Of a stretch of 64,000 bases of DNA, positions 34,599 through 45,299 are shown piece after piece. Numbering within the stretch: position 1 is the first letter of the stretch; each line of letters starts with the position of its first letter. The DNA lies in assembly GCF_033568475.1 (NCBI RefSeq), contig NC_133122.1, forward strand, positions 13,792,201-13,856,200, read 5' to 3'. The notes beneath the pieces are model-generated. The model was not told where the DNA came from. It saw only the letters and a list, made by a program, of their open reading frames with translations, and made no database searches. The translations under genes were made by a program, and so were the position numbers. Origin of the DNA: Henckelia pumila. Lineage: Eukaryota; Streptophyta; Magnoliopsida; Lamiales; Gesneriaceae.

Positions 34599-34765
34599 AT
34601 ATAGAAGACTTTCTTCCAACTTACAATATTATATTATTGTATTGGATCATTTTAAATTAATGCAACGTCAATTTCAATATTATATGCAAAACATTTGATT
34701 GAATTAATATTCATCCACTCTGGACAATAATATAATATTGTAAGTTGGAAGAAAGTCTTCTATAT
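34599..34765. repeat. Perfect 42-bp inverted repeat (hairpin)
   Basis: The arm at 34599-34640 (begins ATATAGAAGACTTTC) is the exact reverse complement of 34724-34765, with an 83-bp spacer. A transcript would fold into a long stem-loop. No ORF. It could be a foldback element or a small-RNA precursor; neither is shown. Confidence 0.9.
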
Positions 34766-36006
34766 CATGAGTACGTCAGCTAAAAAAATTCTCAAATTTT
34801 GTCATACTCCCTTCATGCATTAATGGATTCAATGAGGCCATCGAATTATTGGCAGAGATTCAAGCCATGATTAAAGCAAAGAGGGCCGTTCCTTGTAGGA
34901 GTCAAAAGAGTCCTTTGACTCAGTCCCAATAAATTTGGGGGCCCATAAATTTAAAAAAAAAATTAGTAGTATAAGGTTAATTATAGTATAGCCCACTCTC
35001 ACAAAAAAAAAACTATAGTATAGCCCAATCAAAATTCATTGCCCAGCCTTTTTCCAACTATAAACGGAAGTTTACAGAAAACAATTAGATTTCAATTCAA
35101 CATTACGGCATCACATTTGGTTTCTTTCGAAGGTTTTTTTCTCAATTCTCGTGTGCTGTATATTTTCCTAAATATTTGTTTATTTGATTATTTCATAACT
35201 AGATTGAGACATTGAGAATATTTTTTAATGGAGAAATGTATAAAAATGATTTGAATGAAACATTTGAATTATTGTACTTAAACTGTTTGATAAAATGTTC
35301 GAATTAGTTTTTTTGGTAACAATGATATATTGTTGATCAAAGAGATAATAATTGAAAATTGTGAATTTGATATCTAACACATAGTCAATCAGAAGAGGCA
35401 ATTGGGAAGAATTGACATTAAATTGTTTTTTCTTTTTTTCTTGGTAGTACACGTAAGATGAAAGGAATTTGAGGAATAGTTGCAGGTTTTGTGAGTTCAA
35501 CTTTTGATTAATTTTCTAATCACATAAATGATGGTTAGGACACAGTAAAATCTATCCCTTGAAAAAAGTTATTGGTAACTATATCCATTTATAAGCTGGG
35601 AATGATGGAGGTATTATCTGTGTGCTGTTTGCACTGACTAAGTTTATGTTTTTGTTTTTATGCTGACCCATCTGATTAAAAGCATTTGAATAACGATGTT
35701 ATCTCCATTCATTAGAAGCACTAAGGTGTACTTATAATGCTATAATTTCATGATAATGCATGAGTTCCAATCAAGGCAGTTCCTTTTACAGATTTATATA
35801 TGGTGTTTCGTGTTTGCAAGTTGTTTCATTGATCAATAAATTTGTATGCACTTAAATACTTAATCAGTGACAATAGGAAATCTGATCTGAATTGGAAATT
35901 ATGATTTATTTATTATAAATTTTCAATGAAGAAGAGGAGTATATAATTTCTTTGTGTGGTTTATTTATTAAAATTTTCATTTAATTGTTAAATTCTAAGG
36001 TTTACC

Positions 36007-37227
36007 ATGCCTCCTGGGTCTCAAAAAAGAAAAAGAAAGCAAAATGTTGAAGAACTAATTCGAAGTCAAGCTGGAGATATCAATAAGTACTTTGTTTCAA
36101 ACAAAAAAACGCTTGTGGAGGTTGAAAACATGGTTGATAATTCAATTAGTAGATAACAAGATAATGAATTGGATGATAATGAGATTGATACTGAAGAATT
36201 CCTTGCATCTGTTAATGTCGATGAATTGAATGATAATGAAAAAGATGATGAGTATGTTCAACATGAGAACTTTAATGATCAAGATACTTGCTATGATGAT
36301 CCGGGGAAGTGGGACAACATTGATCAGAAAGTTAGAGATTTTTTAGTAGAAAGAGGTCCAAAAAGAGATGTTCGTAATGTATTTCCCAAGGATAGTGCTA
36401 ACAGACATTTCAATGCGTCACATTATAAGAGAATTCTGCCAAACGGGGAGGAAAGTGATAGAAGATGGCTATTATATTCATTTTCTAATCACAAGTTTTT
36501 TTGTTTTTGTTGCAAATTATTCAAGAAACAGGTAACAGTGGCTGGATATGGTCAGTTAGCTAATGAAGGATATAATGATTGGCACAATTTGAGTCGTTGT
36601 CTTGCAAATCATGAAGCGAGTAATGAGCATATGGAGTGTATGATGAATTGGCTTGAATTGGAAAGAAGGTTGAGAACAAATAAAGTGATTGATGCAGGCG
36701 TTCAAGTACAACTTAATAAAGAAAGAGAACATTGGAAACAAGTGTTACAGAGGATAATCGCAGTTGTTCAACTATCAGCGAAGAATAATTTAGCATTTCG
36801 AGGAAGTTGTGAAAAGCTTTATGCTGAAAACAATGGTTTATTCCTACAGGTAATTGAAATGATCGCAGTGTTTGATCCAGTAATGAAAGAGCACCTCTGG
36901 AGGATTAAAGACCATGAGACTTACACTACATATCTCGGTTGCAAAATTCAGAATGAGTTGATACAGATGTTGGCAAGTGAGGTAAGAAAAACAATACTTG
37001 CAAAGGTTAGAAGAGCAAAATATTTTTCAATCATATTAGATTGTACTCCTGATGTTAGTCATAAGGAGCAAATGTCCATTGTCATACGATGTTTAGATGA
37101 TTCAGAAAGTTCCACAAAAGTAGAAGAATATTGGGTGCAATTTTTAGAGGTTGATGATACTTCGGGACTTGGGCTTTTTATGCATATTAAAAATGCTTTA
37201 GTCAATCTTGATCTTGACATTAATGAT
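36007..37227 (+). pseudogene. hAT transposase, 5' part (to the Copia insertion)
   Basis: ATG at 36007 starts MPPGSQKRKRKQNVEEL with a basic N-terminus. A TAA at 36154 interrupts it, and the same frame continues with an acidic stretch. Next come the TTF-type zinc-finger region (RHFNASHYKRILPNGEESDR, FFCFCCKLF, DWHNLSRCLANHEASNEH) and the DUF4371-like region (AAKYFSIILDCTPDVSHKEQ type, NNLAFRG). It is cut after the codons for LDLDIND at the ATGAT target. The family resembles plant 'zinc finger MYM-type protein 1-like' genes, which are domesticated or live hAT transposases. The visible run-on into the Copia LTR is not coding. Confidence 0.9.
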
Positions 37228-37454
37228 TGTTACGCCTTAAACGCATATAAATCTCGATTGTGAGATTAATGTTTTTAATGCATTAACAAGGCCATTTTCT
37301 CTATGTTTTGATGATTAACAAAACTAGGTTAAAATGTTACTAATGTTTACAATGAGCTTATTACAGAGTTAAAATTTTCAAGTTGAATTAAGGCTCAATT
37401 GCGAACAAGTTTATTCAAGATCAGAAACAAATTTCGAAGACTTATACTGCTACG

Positions 37455-37845
37455 AGTTCGGAAGCTCCGATTGGAGTTCGGAACCTCCGATTGGAGTTCG
37501 GAACCTCCGATCATGATCAGAAGGATCTTCGGAAGCTAAGGGACGATCGGACGTTCCGATATAGGTTCGGAAGCTCCGATCAATTTTCAAGGAATTTTAT
37601 ATTGTTCGGAAGCAGAACGAAAGCTACGAAGTGACGATATCGGAAGCACCGATCATAGATCGGAAGTTCCGATCTGCAACGGCGGCCTGATAATCTTGTG
37701 CGGAAGACTTTTGCCCGACAACATATTTAATGCGCCGATCGGAAGCTCCGAAGTGGGATCGGAAGTTCCGATCCTGTACAAACCGCGTGACTCAGAATTC
37801 AAATTTCGGAAGCTCCGATGCTGGGAACGGAAGTTCCGATCGATG
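37455..37845 (+). promoter_or_regulatory. Palindrome cluster upstream of the LTR TATA box
   Basis: About eleven copies of the 14-15 bp motif TTCGGAAGCTCCGAT and variants (AACCTCC, ACGTTCC, AAGTTCC), most of them near-perfect inverted repeats. They end 14-30 bp before TATAAATA at 37859-37866. Dense repeated dyads right upstream of a TATA box suggest a transcription-factor binding array (inferred). Confidence 0.7.
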
Positions 37846-37858
37846 CCGAATTTTCAGC

Positions 37859-37866
37859 TATAAATA
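37859..37866 (+). promoter_or_regulatory. Copia-3 LTR TATA box
   Basis: TATAAATA, followed shortly by CATTCCGA; the same pair recurs upstream of the extra ORF. Confidence 0.8.
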
Positions 37867-38405
37867 GAGGCATTCCGAGACCATTTCAAGCATCCCAACA
37901 TCTTCAAGTCTCTCAATCCTCTTAAGCATTATTTGAGCTATTTGTTGAGCAATTTGTAGCCCCTTTGAGCTTTCAAAATATATTCATATATCGAGTTGTA
38001 TCCGGGGTTGTGAAAATCGTTGGTGTAAACACTTGAGTTTGAAGCCAAGTGTTGTGTGATTATTGAGGCTATCCTTGGAGCCCTTAAGGCCAAGTGTTGA
38101 GTTGTATCGGCGCGGTGATCGTGTTGAGTTGTACGGCTATCCTTGGAGCCATCAAGGCCAAGAGTTGAAGTGCTAGTGGATCCTTGGTTAATCGATCTTA
38201 ACCAAAAAGGGGAGACGTAGACGATTTATCGTCAAACATCCATAAACATCTCTTATCCCTTTTTACTGCTTTATTTACATTACGCATTTATTTACTGCAC
38301 TTATATTTAATTGCTTTAAGTCTTCCGCTTGCGTATTTGCATAATCGCTTTAAATTGCTAAAGTTGCCAATAGAACCTAAATCCCCCCCATTAGGTTCTA
38401 ACAAG

Positions 38406-38418
38406 TGGTATCAGAGCC
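38406..38418 (+). other. Copia-3 primer-binding site
   Basis: TGGTATCAGAGCC two bases after the LTR, complementary to initiator tRNA-Met. Confidence 0.93.
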
Positions 38419-38451
38419 ACCTTTTTACAAAATATTTTCAAAAAGGTTCTT

Positions 38452-39862
38452 ATGGCAAATCTAGCGAGCGACTATGCTCAAGGGCAATCAACAAATCGTC
38501 TTCCTCTTTTCAATGGCATAAACTACGGATATTGGAAAAATTGAATGTCCCTATATATCCAATCCGTAGACTATGACCTTTGGAAGGTTACTGTGAAAGG
38601 TTCCTACATACTTATTAAAGAGGTTGAGAGTGTCAAAATTCCTAAAGGAATGGACGACTTTTCTAAGGAGGACATGAAACTTATATCTCAAAATACTAAA
38701 GCCATGAATATTCTTCATTGTTACTTAGATATGAACGAGTACAAACGGATCTCAATGTGCTCATCCGCTAAAGAGATATGGGACAAGTTGGAAATATGCC
38801 ATGAAGGGACTAATCAAGTCAAAGAGACGAAGATCGATCTACTCCAACTCAAATACGAAACATTTGAGATGGAAGCCAATGAGGATATTGACACAATGTT
38901 CCGAAGGCTTACTCAAATTATCAATGAGCTAGCCCAATTTGGGGAACAATATCCAACCAAGCAAGTGTGGAGGAGAGCTCTACGCGCTTTACCCAAGGAG
39001 TGGGATGCCAAGAGGACGGCTATCATAGAATCCAACAAAGGCGACACCGCTTCCTATGACCTTGATCAACTCCATGGGACTCTAAAAACCCATGAGTTAG
39101 AATTGTCTATAAGAAAGGAAATAAAGAAAGAATATATCAAGGTAAAGGGGATTGCTCTATCTATCCAATCCAAAGAAGAAGATGAAGATGATGATATGGC
39201 ACTCTTTGCAAGAAAATTCAAAAGATTTATGTGAGGAAACAACTTCAAAAAGAAGACCGAAAAAGAAGTAACATGCTATAACTGTCAAGAACAAGGCCAC
39301 TATTCAAATGAGTGTTCTCTCAAGAAGAAAGTTGACAAGGGAAAGAAGAAAGCACTCATATCCACTTGGAGTGATAGCGACGATGACGAGGAGAAAGCTA
39401 ACATCTGCCTCATGGCTAAAAGTGATAACATCGTCTCCGATGGCGATGACGAGGTACCTTCCTATGACGAACTACTACATGCATATAAACATATGTTTGA
39501 TATGGCTAAATCTCTTAGAAAGAAAATTAGAAAGCTCAAACATGAATTAGAAACTAAGGAGCATGAAAACCTAAGATTAAAAGATGACATAGCTCACTTA
39601 GAAAAATCTTTTGATAAGTTCAATGTTAGCAGTAATAATTTCAATAATTTACTTAGCATGCAGAAATGAAGTTTTGATAAGGGCGGAATAGGGTATGGTA
39701 AGAAATCAATTGACTTTACTAGCCTAATTGCTAAGGCAAAAATGAGATTACCCCCTACATTCTCTTATTGTTGTAAAATAGGTCATGTTAGACATAAATG
39801 TAGATATTTAAGATTTCAACATGATCAAAAGAGCTATATGAAATGGAGTCCTAAGAGTACTT
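38452..39862 (+). pseudogene. Copia-3 gag (SIRE-like), with in-frame stops
   Basis: ATG at 38452 (MANLASDYAQGQ, then LPLFNGINYGYWK). TGA codons at 38542, 39232 and 39667 interrupt a single frame. Features in order: UBN2-type gag core (KAMNILHCYLDMNEYKRI, VWRRALRALPKEWDAKRTAI), an acidic patch, a CCHC zinc knuckle (CYNCQEQGHYSNEC), a coiled coil (39480-39660, Lys/Glu heptads) and a second knuckle (CCKIGHVRHKC, ~39770). pol lies in another frame after ~39860, so a frameshift lies in the linker 39862-40105. Confidence 0.88.
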
Positions 39863-40103
39863 AACAACTCATTAGTCGGCATTATGAGATCATGATCCAA
39901 GAGAGTTCATCATAGACCGGTTTAAACTGCCTTGACTTGCGACTGGTCTTCCTGATGAACGCTGCTCTGTCCAAGGAAATAGGTTTTTAAAGAGGCCATA
40001 ACCCTACCTACTACTGGGAGCACTCTTGGAAAGTGGCGATGATGTCGCTTTGAGAGACTGAACTCTTAGAAATCTATTTTGTATTTCTCTTTTCTAACAC
40101 TGT

Positions 40104-43100
40104 GGACCCAAAAGAACTAAAGGGTACCAAAATCAATTCTTGCATGGAAATAGGAAAACTGTTCTCCCTAGCATATGGTATCTAAACAGTGGATGCTCTA
40201 GACATATGACCGGGAACAAGGAGCTACTCCAATCGGTCAAACCAAAGGAGAAAGGAACTGTCACCTTTGGAGACAACAGCAAAGGAGTTATCGAAGGAAT
40301 AGGCTCAATAGATATATCTGAATCCTGTTTGATTGATGATGTACTCCTAGTGAAAGGGCTTAAGAATAACTTACTAAGCATAAGTCAATTGTGCAATAGA
40401 GATTATGAAGTCAAATTCACTCCCCAACACTGCACTATATCACTCACGACTAACAAATCCATAAATTTCAAAGGATATAGAAGTGAAAATGTATACAAGG
40501 TTTCTTTAAACAATTTATCTTTATCAAATATTAAAAGCCTTGTATCCTTGAATGTTGATGACAACATTCTTTGGCATAGACGACTAGATCATGTTGGTCC
40601 TAGTACCATAAAAAAACTTTTTAAACTTTATTTAGTTGTTGGTATGCCAAAACTCAATTTAAATTTAGATTCTGTTTGTGATCCGTGTCAACTTGGCAAA
40701 CATACAAGAGAATCTTTTAAAAGAAAAAATTTTGTATCTACTTCTATGCCCCTTGAACTTCTTTACCTAGATCTATGTGGTCCCTCGAAGAACGCTAGCC
40801 TAGGAGGGAAGCTTTATGCATTTGTCATTGTAGATGATTTCTCACGTTACACGTGGACATTGTTTTTAGCCCACAAAAATAATGCCTTTGATTATTTTAA
40901 AACTTTTGTCAAACGTGTTGAGAATGAGAAAAATATTTCAATAAAACAGATTCATAGTGACCACGGAACTGAATTTCAAAATGAGAGTTTTACAATTTTT
41001 TGTGAAGAGAAAGGCATCGGTTACAATTTTTCTTGTATAAGGACTCCTCAACAAAACGGGGTCGTTGAGAGGAAAAATAGGACACTTGTGGAGATTGCGA
41101 GGACCATGATATGTGAGCATTCTCTACCAAAATATTTTTGGGCTGAAGAAATGAACACTGCTTGTTACATCATTAATCGTGTATCAATAAGGCCAATTCT
41201 CAAGAAAACTCCATATGAATTATGGAGAGGGAGAAAGCCTAACATTTCATACTTTCGGGCTTTCGGTTCCAAATGCTATATACATAATAACGGTAAGGAC
41301 AACTTTGGAAAATTTGATGCCAAATCCGACAAATGTATTTTTCTTGGGTATTCCACAATAAGTAAGGCTTTTAGAGTTTTTAATAAATGTACTTTACTTG
41401 TTGAAGAATCTATGCATGTTGTATTTGATGAATCTATGTCAATAGTCTCTCGCACTAACAATGATGATGTAGAATTACTCGAAGAAGAGATGACTTCATC
41501 AAGTCTAAATGATTTAGATGTTTCTGTTGAGGAAATACCACTTCCAAAGGATTGGACGTTTCACAAAGATCATCCTATAGATCTTATCATTGGAAGTCCT
41601 TCGAATGGAGTAACTACTCGTTCTTCTCTTAATAATATTTGCAATCATCTTGCTTTTGTTTCACATGTTGAACCTAAGTGCATTGATGATGCTTTATTAG
41701 ATGATTCTTGGATTATTGCTATGCAAGATGAATTGAATGAGTTTAAGCGCAATGAAGTTTGGAATCTTGTTCCTAGGCCGCATGATAGATCTATTATTGG
41801 TACTAAATGGGTCTTAAGGAATAAACTTGACGAGCATGGTACTATCACTAGAAATAAAGCTAGGCTTGTAGCTAAAGGACATAGTCAAGAAGAAGGCATT
41901 GATTATGATGAGACTTATGCTCCTGTTGCTAGACTAGAATCTATTCGCATGATACTTGCATTTTCTTGCTCTAGAAATTTTAAATTATTTCAAATGGATG
42001 TTAAGAGTGCTTTTCTGAATGGTGAATTAAAAGAAGAAGTTTATATTGAACAACCTGATGGCTTTGTTGATGCTTTACTGCCTGATCATGTGTATAGATT
42101 AAACAAAGCTTTGTATGGATTGAAACAAGCTCCTAGAGCTTGGTATGATAAACTGTCTACTTTCTTGCTTTCAAATGGTTTTTCAAGAGGAAAGATCGAC
42201 ATTACTTTATTCACCAAGAATGTCAAAAATGATCTTTTGATTGTGCAAATTTATGTTGATGATATAATATTTGGTTCTACTGACGAATCTCTTTGTCAAG
42301 ATTTCTCCAAGCTTATGCAGGAACATTTTGAGATGAGCATGATGGGGGAACTTAACTATTTACTTGGATTGCAAGTCAAACAGTGCAAGGATGGGTTCTT
42401 TGTGAACCAAAGCAAATACATCAAGGAGATTCTAAAGAAGTTTGGGATGGAGAACACAAAATCATCATCCACACCGATGAGCATAGCAATCAGACTCGAC
42501 AAGGATGAAAATGGTAAATCTGTAGATCAATCTTTCTTTCGTAGTATGATTGGCTCCTTACTTTATGCTACTGCTAGTAGACCGGACATTATGTTTAGTG
42601 TTTGCTTGTGTGCACGATTTCAATCATATCCAAAGGAATCACATTTGTTCGCCTTAAAACGCATTTTCAAATATCTTTCAAATACTCCAAATCTCGGCTT
42701 GTGGTATTCGAAAAATTCTTTCTTTGATTTAAAAGCTTACTGTGATGCCGACTTTGATGGATATAAGGTGGACAGGAAAAGAACTAGTGGAACCTGTTTC
42801 TTTTTAGGAAACTGTTTAGTTTCTTGGTTTTCCAAAAAGCAAAATTGTGTTGCGTTGTCAACGACCGAAGCCGAATATATGGCTGCTGGTAGTTGTTGTG
42901 CGCAAATTCTTTGGATGAAGCATCAATTGCTTGACTATGGTGTATCTTTTTCAAAAATCCCTATTTTCTGTGACAACACTAGCGCCATATGTCTTACAAA
43001 GAATCCAATTCAACATTCGCGCACCAAACATATTGACATTCGTCATTATTTTATTCGTGACCACATCGAACAAAATAAATTTGAACTTCAATATGTTGAA

Positions 43101-43193
43101 ACGACAAATCAAATTGCCGATATTTTTACAAAACCACTAGATGAAAATACTTTTATTCGTTTGCGTGGTGAACTTGGCATGATTGAGTTGTAA
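40104..43193 (+). CDS. Copia-3 pol polyprotein (PR-IN-RT-RNase H), uninterrupted
   Basis: More than 1017 codons without a stop. Domains: protease motif reading [13 protein letters not shown] (~40180), where the catalytic Asp of DSG has become Asn; GAG-pre-integrase ([23 protein letters not shown]; ~40570-40720); integrase core DDE ([23 protein letters not shown]; ~40765-41090); RT ([31 protein letters not shown] ~42253); RNase H ([28 protein letters not shown]; ~42735-43000), ending GELGMIEL. The reading frame is open at least from 40104; the methionine at 40140 is not necessarily a real start, since pol is normally made from gag-pol. Apart from the protease residue the catalytic sites look intact. 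Confidence 0.9.
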   Translation, partial: GPKRTKGYQNQFLHGNRKTVLPSIWYLNSGCSRHMTGNKELLQSVKPKEKGTVTFGDNSKGVIEGIGSIDISESCLIDDVLLVKGLKNNLLSISQLCNRDYEVKFTPQHCTISLTTNKSINFKGYRSENVYKVSLNNLSLSNIKSLVSLNVDDNILWHRRLDHVGPSTIKKLFKLYLVVGMPKLNLNLDSVCDPCQLGKHTRESFKRKNFVSTSMPLELLYLDLCGPSKNASLGGKLYAFVIVDDFSRYTWTLFLAHKNNAFDYFKTFVKRVENEKNISIKQIHSDHGTEFQNESFTIFCEEKGIGYNFSCIRTPQQNGVVERKNRTLVEIARTMICEHSLPKYFWAEEMNTACYIINRVSIRPILKKTPYELWRGRKPNISYFRAFGSKCYIHNNGKDNFGKFDAKSDKCIFLGYSTISKAFRVFNKCTLLVEESMHVVFDESMSIVSRTNNDDVELLEEEMTSSSLNDLDVSVEEIPLPKDWTFHKDHPIDLIIGSPSNGVTTRSSLNNICNHLAFVSHVEPKCIDDALLDDSWIIAMQDELNEFKRNEVWNLVPRPHDRSIIGTKWVLRNKLDEHGTITRNKARLVAKGHSQEEGIDYDETYAPVARLESIRMILAFSCSRNFKLFQMDVKSAFLNGELKEEVYIEQPDGFVDALLPDHVYRLNKALYGLKQAPRAWYDKLSTFLLSNGFSRGKIDITLFTKNVKNDLLIVQIYVDDIIFGSTDESLCQDFSKLMQEHFEMSMMGELNYLLGLQVKQCKDGFFVNQSKYIKEILKKFGMENTKSSSTPMSIAIRLDKDENGKSVDQSFFRSMIGSLLYATASRPDIMFSVCLCARFQSYPKESHLFALKRIFKYLSNTPNLGLWYSKNSFFDLKAYCDADFDGYKVDRKRTSGTCFFLGNCLVSWFSKKQNCVALSTTEAEYMAAGSCCAQILWMKHQLLDYGVSFSKIPIFCDNTSAICLTKNPIQHSRTKHIDIRHYFIRDHIEQNKFELQYVETTNQIADIFTKPLDENTFIRLRGELGMIEL

Positions 43194-43394
43194 TCGCTTG
43201 TAGACATAAGTTAAATTTAATGTCATATTAAGGGAGAGCTTAATATTAAAATTTGAGCAAATTAATGTTGGATAATATAAATTAATTGTATTTATTCAAT
43301 ATTATAAAGCTCACATTTTTATATGGTTTATCTGTTTAAGAATTAATTTGCAAAATTTAAAATTAAAGAGTCAAAAATCGCAATTTTACCTCAG
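43194..43394 (+). other. Pol-to-extra-ORF spacer
   Basis: AT-rich, with 'aagggagagctt', a purine-rich stretch that may be a relic or an internal polypurine tract. No ORF. Confidence 0.4.
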
Positions 43395-43690
43395 GTGGAT
43401 CGGAACCACCGATTTCGGATCGGAAACACCGATTAAGAATCGGAACCTCTGATCCCTATCCCGCCATTTCCTATTCTGCGCGGTAATTTTTCCCTCCAAG
43501 ACATAGATCGGAACCTCCGATCCACATCTTACCCGACTTTTTGGATTATTTTCACCGCCTTAAATTTAATTACCGCCTCAGGATCGGAACGTCCGAAGAA
43601 CGTTCGGAGCTTCTGATCAACACGTGGCTTGATTTAAGTCGACCGCACGATCGGAACGTTCGATCGCAGATCGGAGCTTCCGATCGATTC
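43395..43690 (+). promoter_or_regulatory. Internal palindrome cluster upstream of the extra ORF
   Basis: About eight copies of the LTR motif in variants such as GATCGGAACCTCCGATCC, ATCGGAACGTCCGAA and GATCGGAGCTTCCGATCG. They lie in non-LTR internal DNA and end just before a TATA box. This repeats the order seen in the LTR (dyads, TATAAATA, CATTCCGA). Confidence 0.75.
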
Positions 43691-43696
43691 TGTCCC

Positions 43697-43704
43697 TATA
43701 AATA
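43697..43704 (+). promoter_or_regulatory. TATA box for the Copia-3 extra ORF
   Basis: TATAAATA, 78 bp before the ATG at 43782 and 16-24 bp before CATTCCGA, as in the LTR. It implies a separate mRNA for the extra ORF. Confidence 0.7.
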
Positions 43705-43781
43705 TCAGATCGCTCATTCCGATTTTTCACACCTAGAAATCATATTCTTTTCTCCCTTTAATCCGATCCAAACCTCTCTAA

Positions 43782-44999
43782 ATGGCATCCAAACGCCGTC
43801 GTGATTTAGCCACTACAAGACAAGCCCAATCCCATGATCCGACCCAGCCTGCCATCTCTAGGCCCATTCCCGAAGACTATCAGGGCCGTACTATTCATCC
43901 TGGTCGTATCTTAGATTCCGCCTATTTAGCCCAGTCTCATCTCCTTCTGTTGGACCTTATCAAGGCTCAACAATGGGAATCTTTCTTTCTTCCATCTGTC
44001 CCTGACTCCATCTACATTTCTCTCATTCACGAGTTCTATGCCAATCTTGAACTCGAATTAGGTCAGGGTGAGATCACCATTGCCACGATTGTTCAAGGCA
44101 GGCATATTCGTTTTTCTTCTGCTGATTTGTCCTCCTGGTTTGATCTTCCCAGGAATGGACCCGGTGAATACTTCTCGCAAAACTGGCCTCAAAATGATCC
44201 TTCTTTTAATCGTGAGTTGTATATTTCTACCATTCTTGGTCGTCCAGCTACTGCTGCTGATGATCGTATCCACCTCATGAGTCTTTGTCCTGATTTTCAA
44301 ATCATTCAAAAACTCATTACCACTTCTATAGTTCCTCGCAGTGGAGACCTCTCCACTTGCAAATATTTAGATTTATGCATTCTATTTCATATCATTTCAT
44401 CTCGACCTTTTAACCTTCCGCGCCTTGTTATGCAGACTATGCATCACACGACAAAGACGGTGAAAAATGTTTCTTTTCCTTATGCCCGGTTTATCAACCG
44501 GATTTTGAGTCGTTTCGCTGTTGAATTTGAGGGGATACCTTCTATTGAAATCCCACCAAGTCACATCTTTAACCATCATTCTATCACCAGGATGGATTTA
44601 TCCTGGAATCCTGTGTACTCTCGATGGGTTGAAGATCGAGGAAGAGTATTTTCTAGATTTTCACCTATTTTTGCCTTTCATTTACCATATTCCACTCTTC
44701 CCCACTCTATCCAAATCAAAGGTTTTCCGACTGTTCCTCCTAACACTGATATTCCATCATCTTCCGGTTTTGAGGCCTTTGCGGCCAACCTTGAAGATGT
44801 TCCTTTCCAAACTCCTGAGGTCCCTGCAACCCCAGCAAACCAATTCCCTAGCGACCGTCTATTCGAGACACTTCATCGTATGGAGACGAGCATGCACACT
44901 CACTTTTCCGAGTTGACTGCTAGAGTTGCTTCTTTGGAGACCCGATTTGATGAGTTCACCTCTCGCTATCCTCCGCCAACTCGCGATGATGACTCTTAG
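43782..44999 (+). CDS. Extra ORF of the SIRE-like Copia: putative plant transposon protein
   Basis: 405 codons, intact, ATG at 43782 (MASKRRRDLATTRQ, basic start that may act as a nuclear signal). The central region (LIHEFYANLELEL, VQGRHIRFSSADLSSWF, LDLCILFHIISSRPFNLPRL) resembles the 'putative plant transposon protein' domain (Transposase_32-like) found in ORFs of plant retroelements. The C-terminal 50 residues form a likely coiled coil (LHRMETSMHTHFSELTARVA, then SLETRFDEF). No signal peptide or membrane segment is evident, so an envelope role is not supported. It has its own upstream palindrome cluster and TATA box. Function unknown; DNA binding to the palindromes is a hypothesis only. 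Confidence 0.8.
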   Translation: MASKRRRDLATTRQAQSHDPTQPAISRPIPEDYQGRTIHPGRILDSAYLAQSHLLLLDLIKAQQWESFFLPSVPDSIYISLIHEFYANLELELGQGEITIATIVQGRHIRFSSADLSSWFDLPRNGPGEYFSQNWPQNDPSFNRELYISTILGRPATAADDRIHLMSLCPDFQIIQKLITTSIVPRSGDLSTCKYLDLCILFHIISSRPFNLPRLVMQTMHHTTKTVKNVSFPYARFINRILSRFAVEFEGIPSIEIPPSHIFNHHSITRMDLSWNPVYSRWVEDRGRVFSRFSPIFAFHLPYSTLPHSIQIKGFPTVPPNTDIPSSSGFEAFAANLEDVPFQTPEVPATPANQFPSDRLFETLHRMETSMHTHFSELTARVASLETRFDEFTSRYPPPTRDDDS

Positions 45000-45285
45000 A
45001 TTTTTATTTTACATTTTAAGTTGTATTTGGTCTTATGTAAAATTTAAATTCTATTGGAATAAAATAGTTTATATTCATTCTCTTTTATTCACTTATTATT
45101 ACTTTTTTCTTATCACAAAAAGTGGGAGAATTAATTGGTTAATCAGTTAAATTGAGTAAAAAATATTTATTTGTTAAAAACTTTGTTGCTTATTTCAGGG
45201 GGAGTTTTTAAATACAATTTAAATACTTATATTCTTTTTACTGTCTATTTTTATTTTCTATTTTTAACCAAGTTTTGTGATCATA
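45000..45285 (+). other. 3' untranslated region of the extra ORF
   Basis: AT-rich; contains two 'gggggag' type purine tracts, one at about 45200 and the PPT at the end. No ORF. Confidence 0.5.
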
Positions 45286-45299
45286 AAAAAGGGGGAGAT
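45286..45299 (+). other. Copia-3 polypurine tract
   Basis: AAAAAAGGGGGAGAT abutting the 3' LTR. A second similar tract (CAGGGGGAG, ~45197-45205) lies about 90 bp upstream. Confidence 0.88.

Larger units (their letters stand above)
33950..34880. other. Background between Copia-1 and the hAT element
   Basis: No gene. Holds an exact or near-exact 2 x 54-bp tandem duplication and a 42-bp perfect inverted repeat, listed separately. It ends in the 8-bp hAT target AAAGCAAA (34873-34880). Confidence 0.6.
37228..38403 (+). repeat. Copia-3 5' LTR
   Basis: 1176 bp. Contains about eleven copies of a CGGAA(G/C)NTCCGAT palindrome (37460-37845), a TATA box at 37859, and a C-rich run before the end. Compared with the 3' LTR it has one additional 20-bp palindrome unit. 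Confidence 0.95.

Noticed and set aside
37461..37845. Palindromes in the Copia-3 LTR as rho-independent terminators
   Set aside because: Plant nuclear DNA; dyads are repeated, lack T tracts and sit upstream of a TATA box.
43782..44999. Envelope protein for the SIRE-like extra ORF
   Set aside because: No signal peptide or transmembrane segment is evident and the central region fits the plant transposon protein family better.
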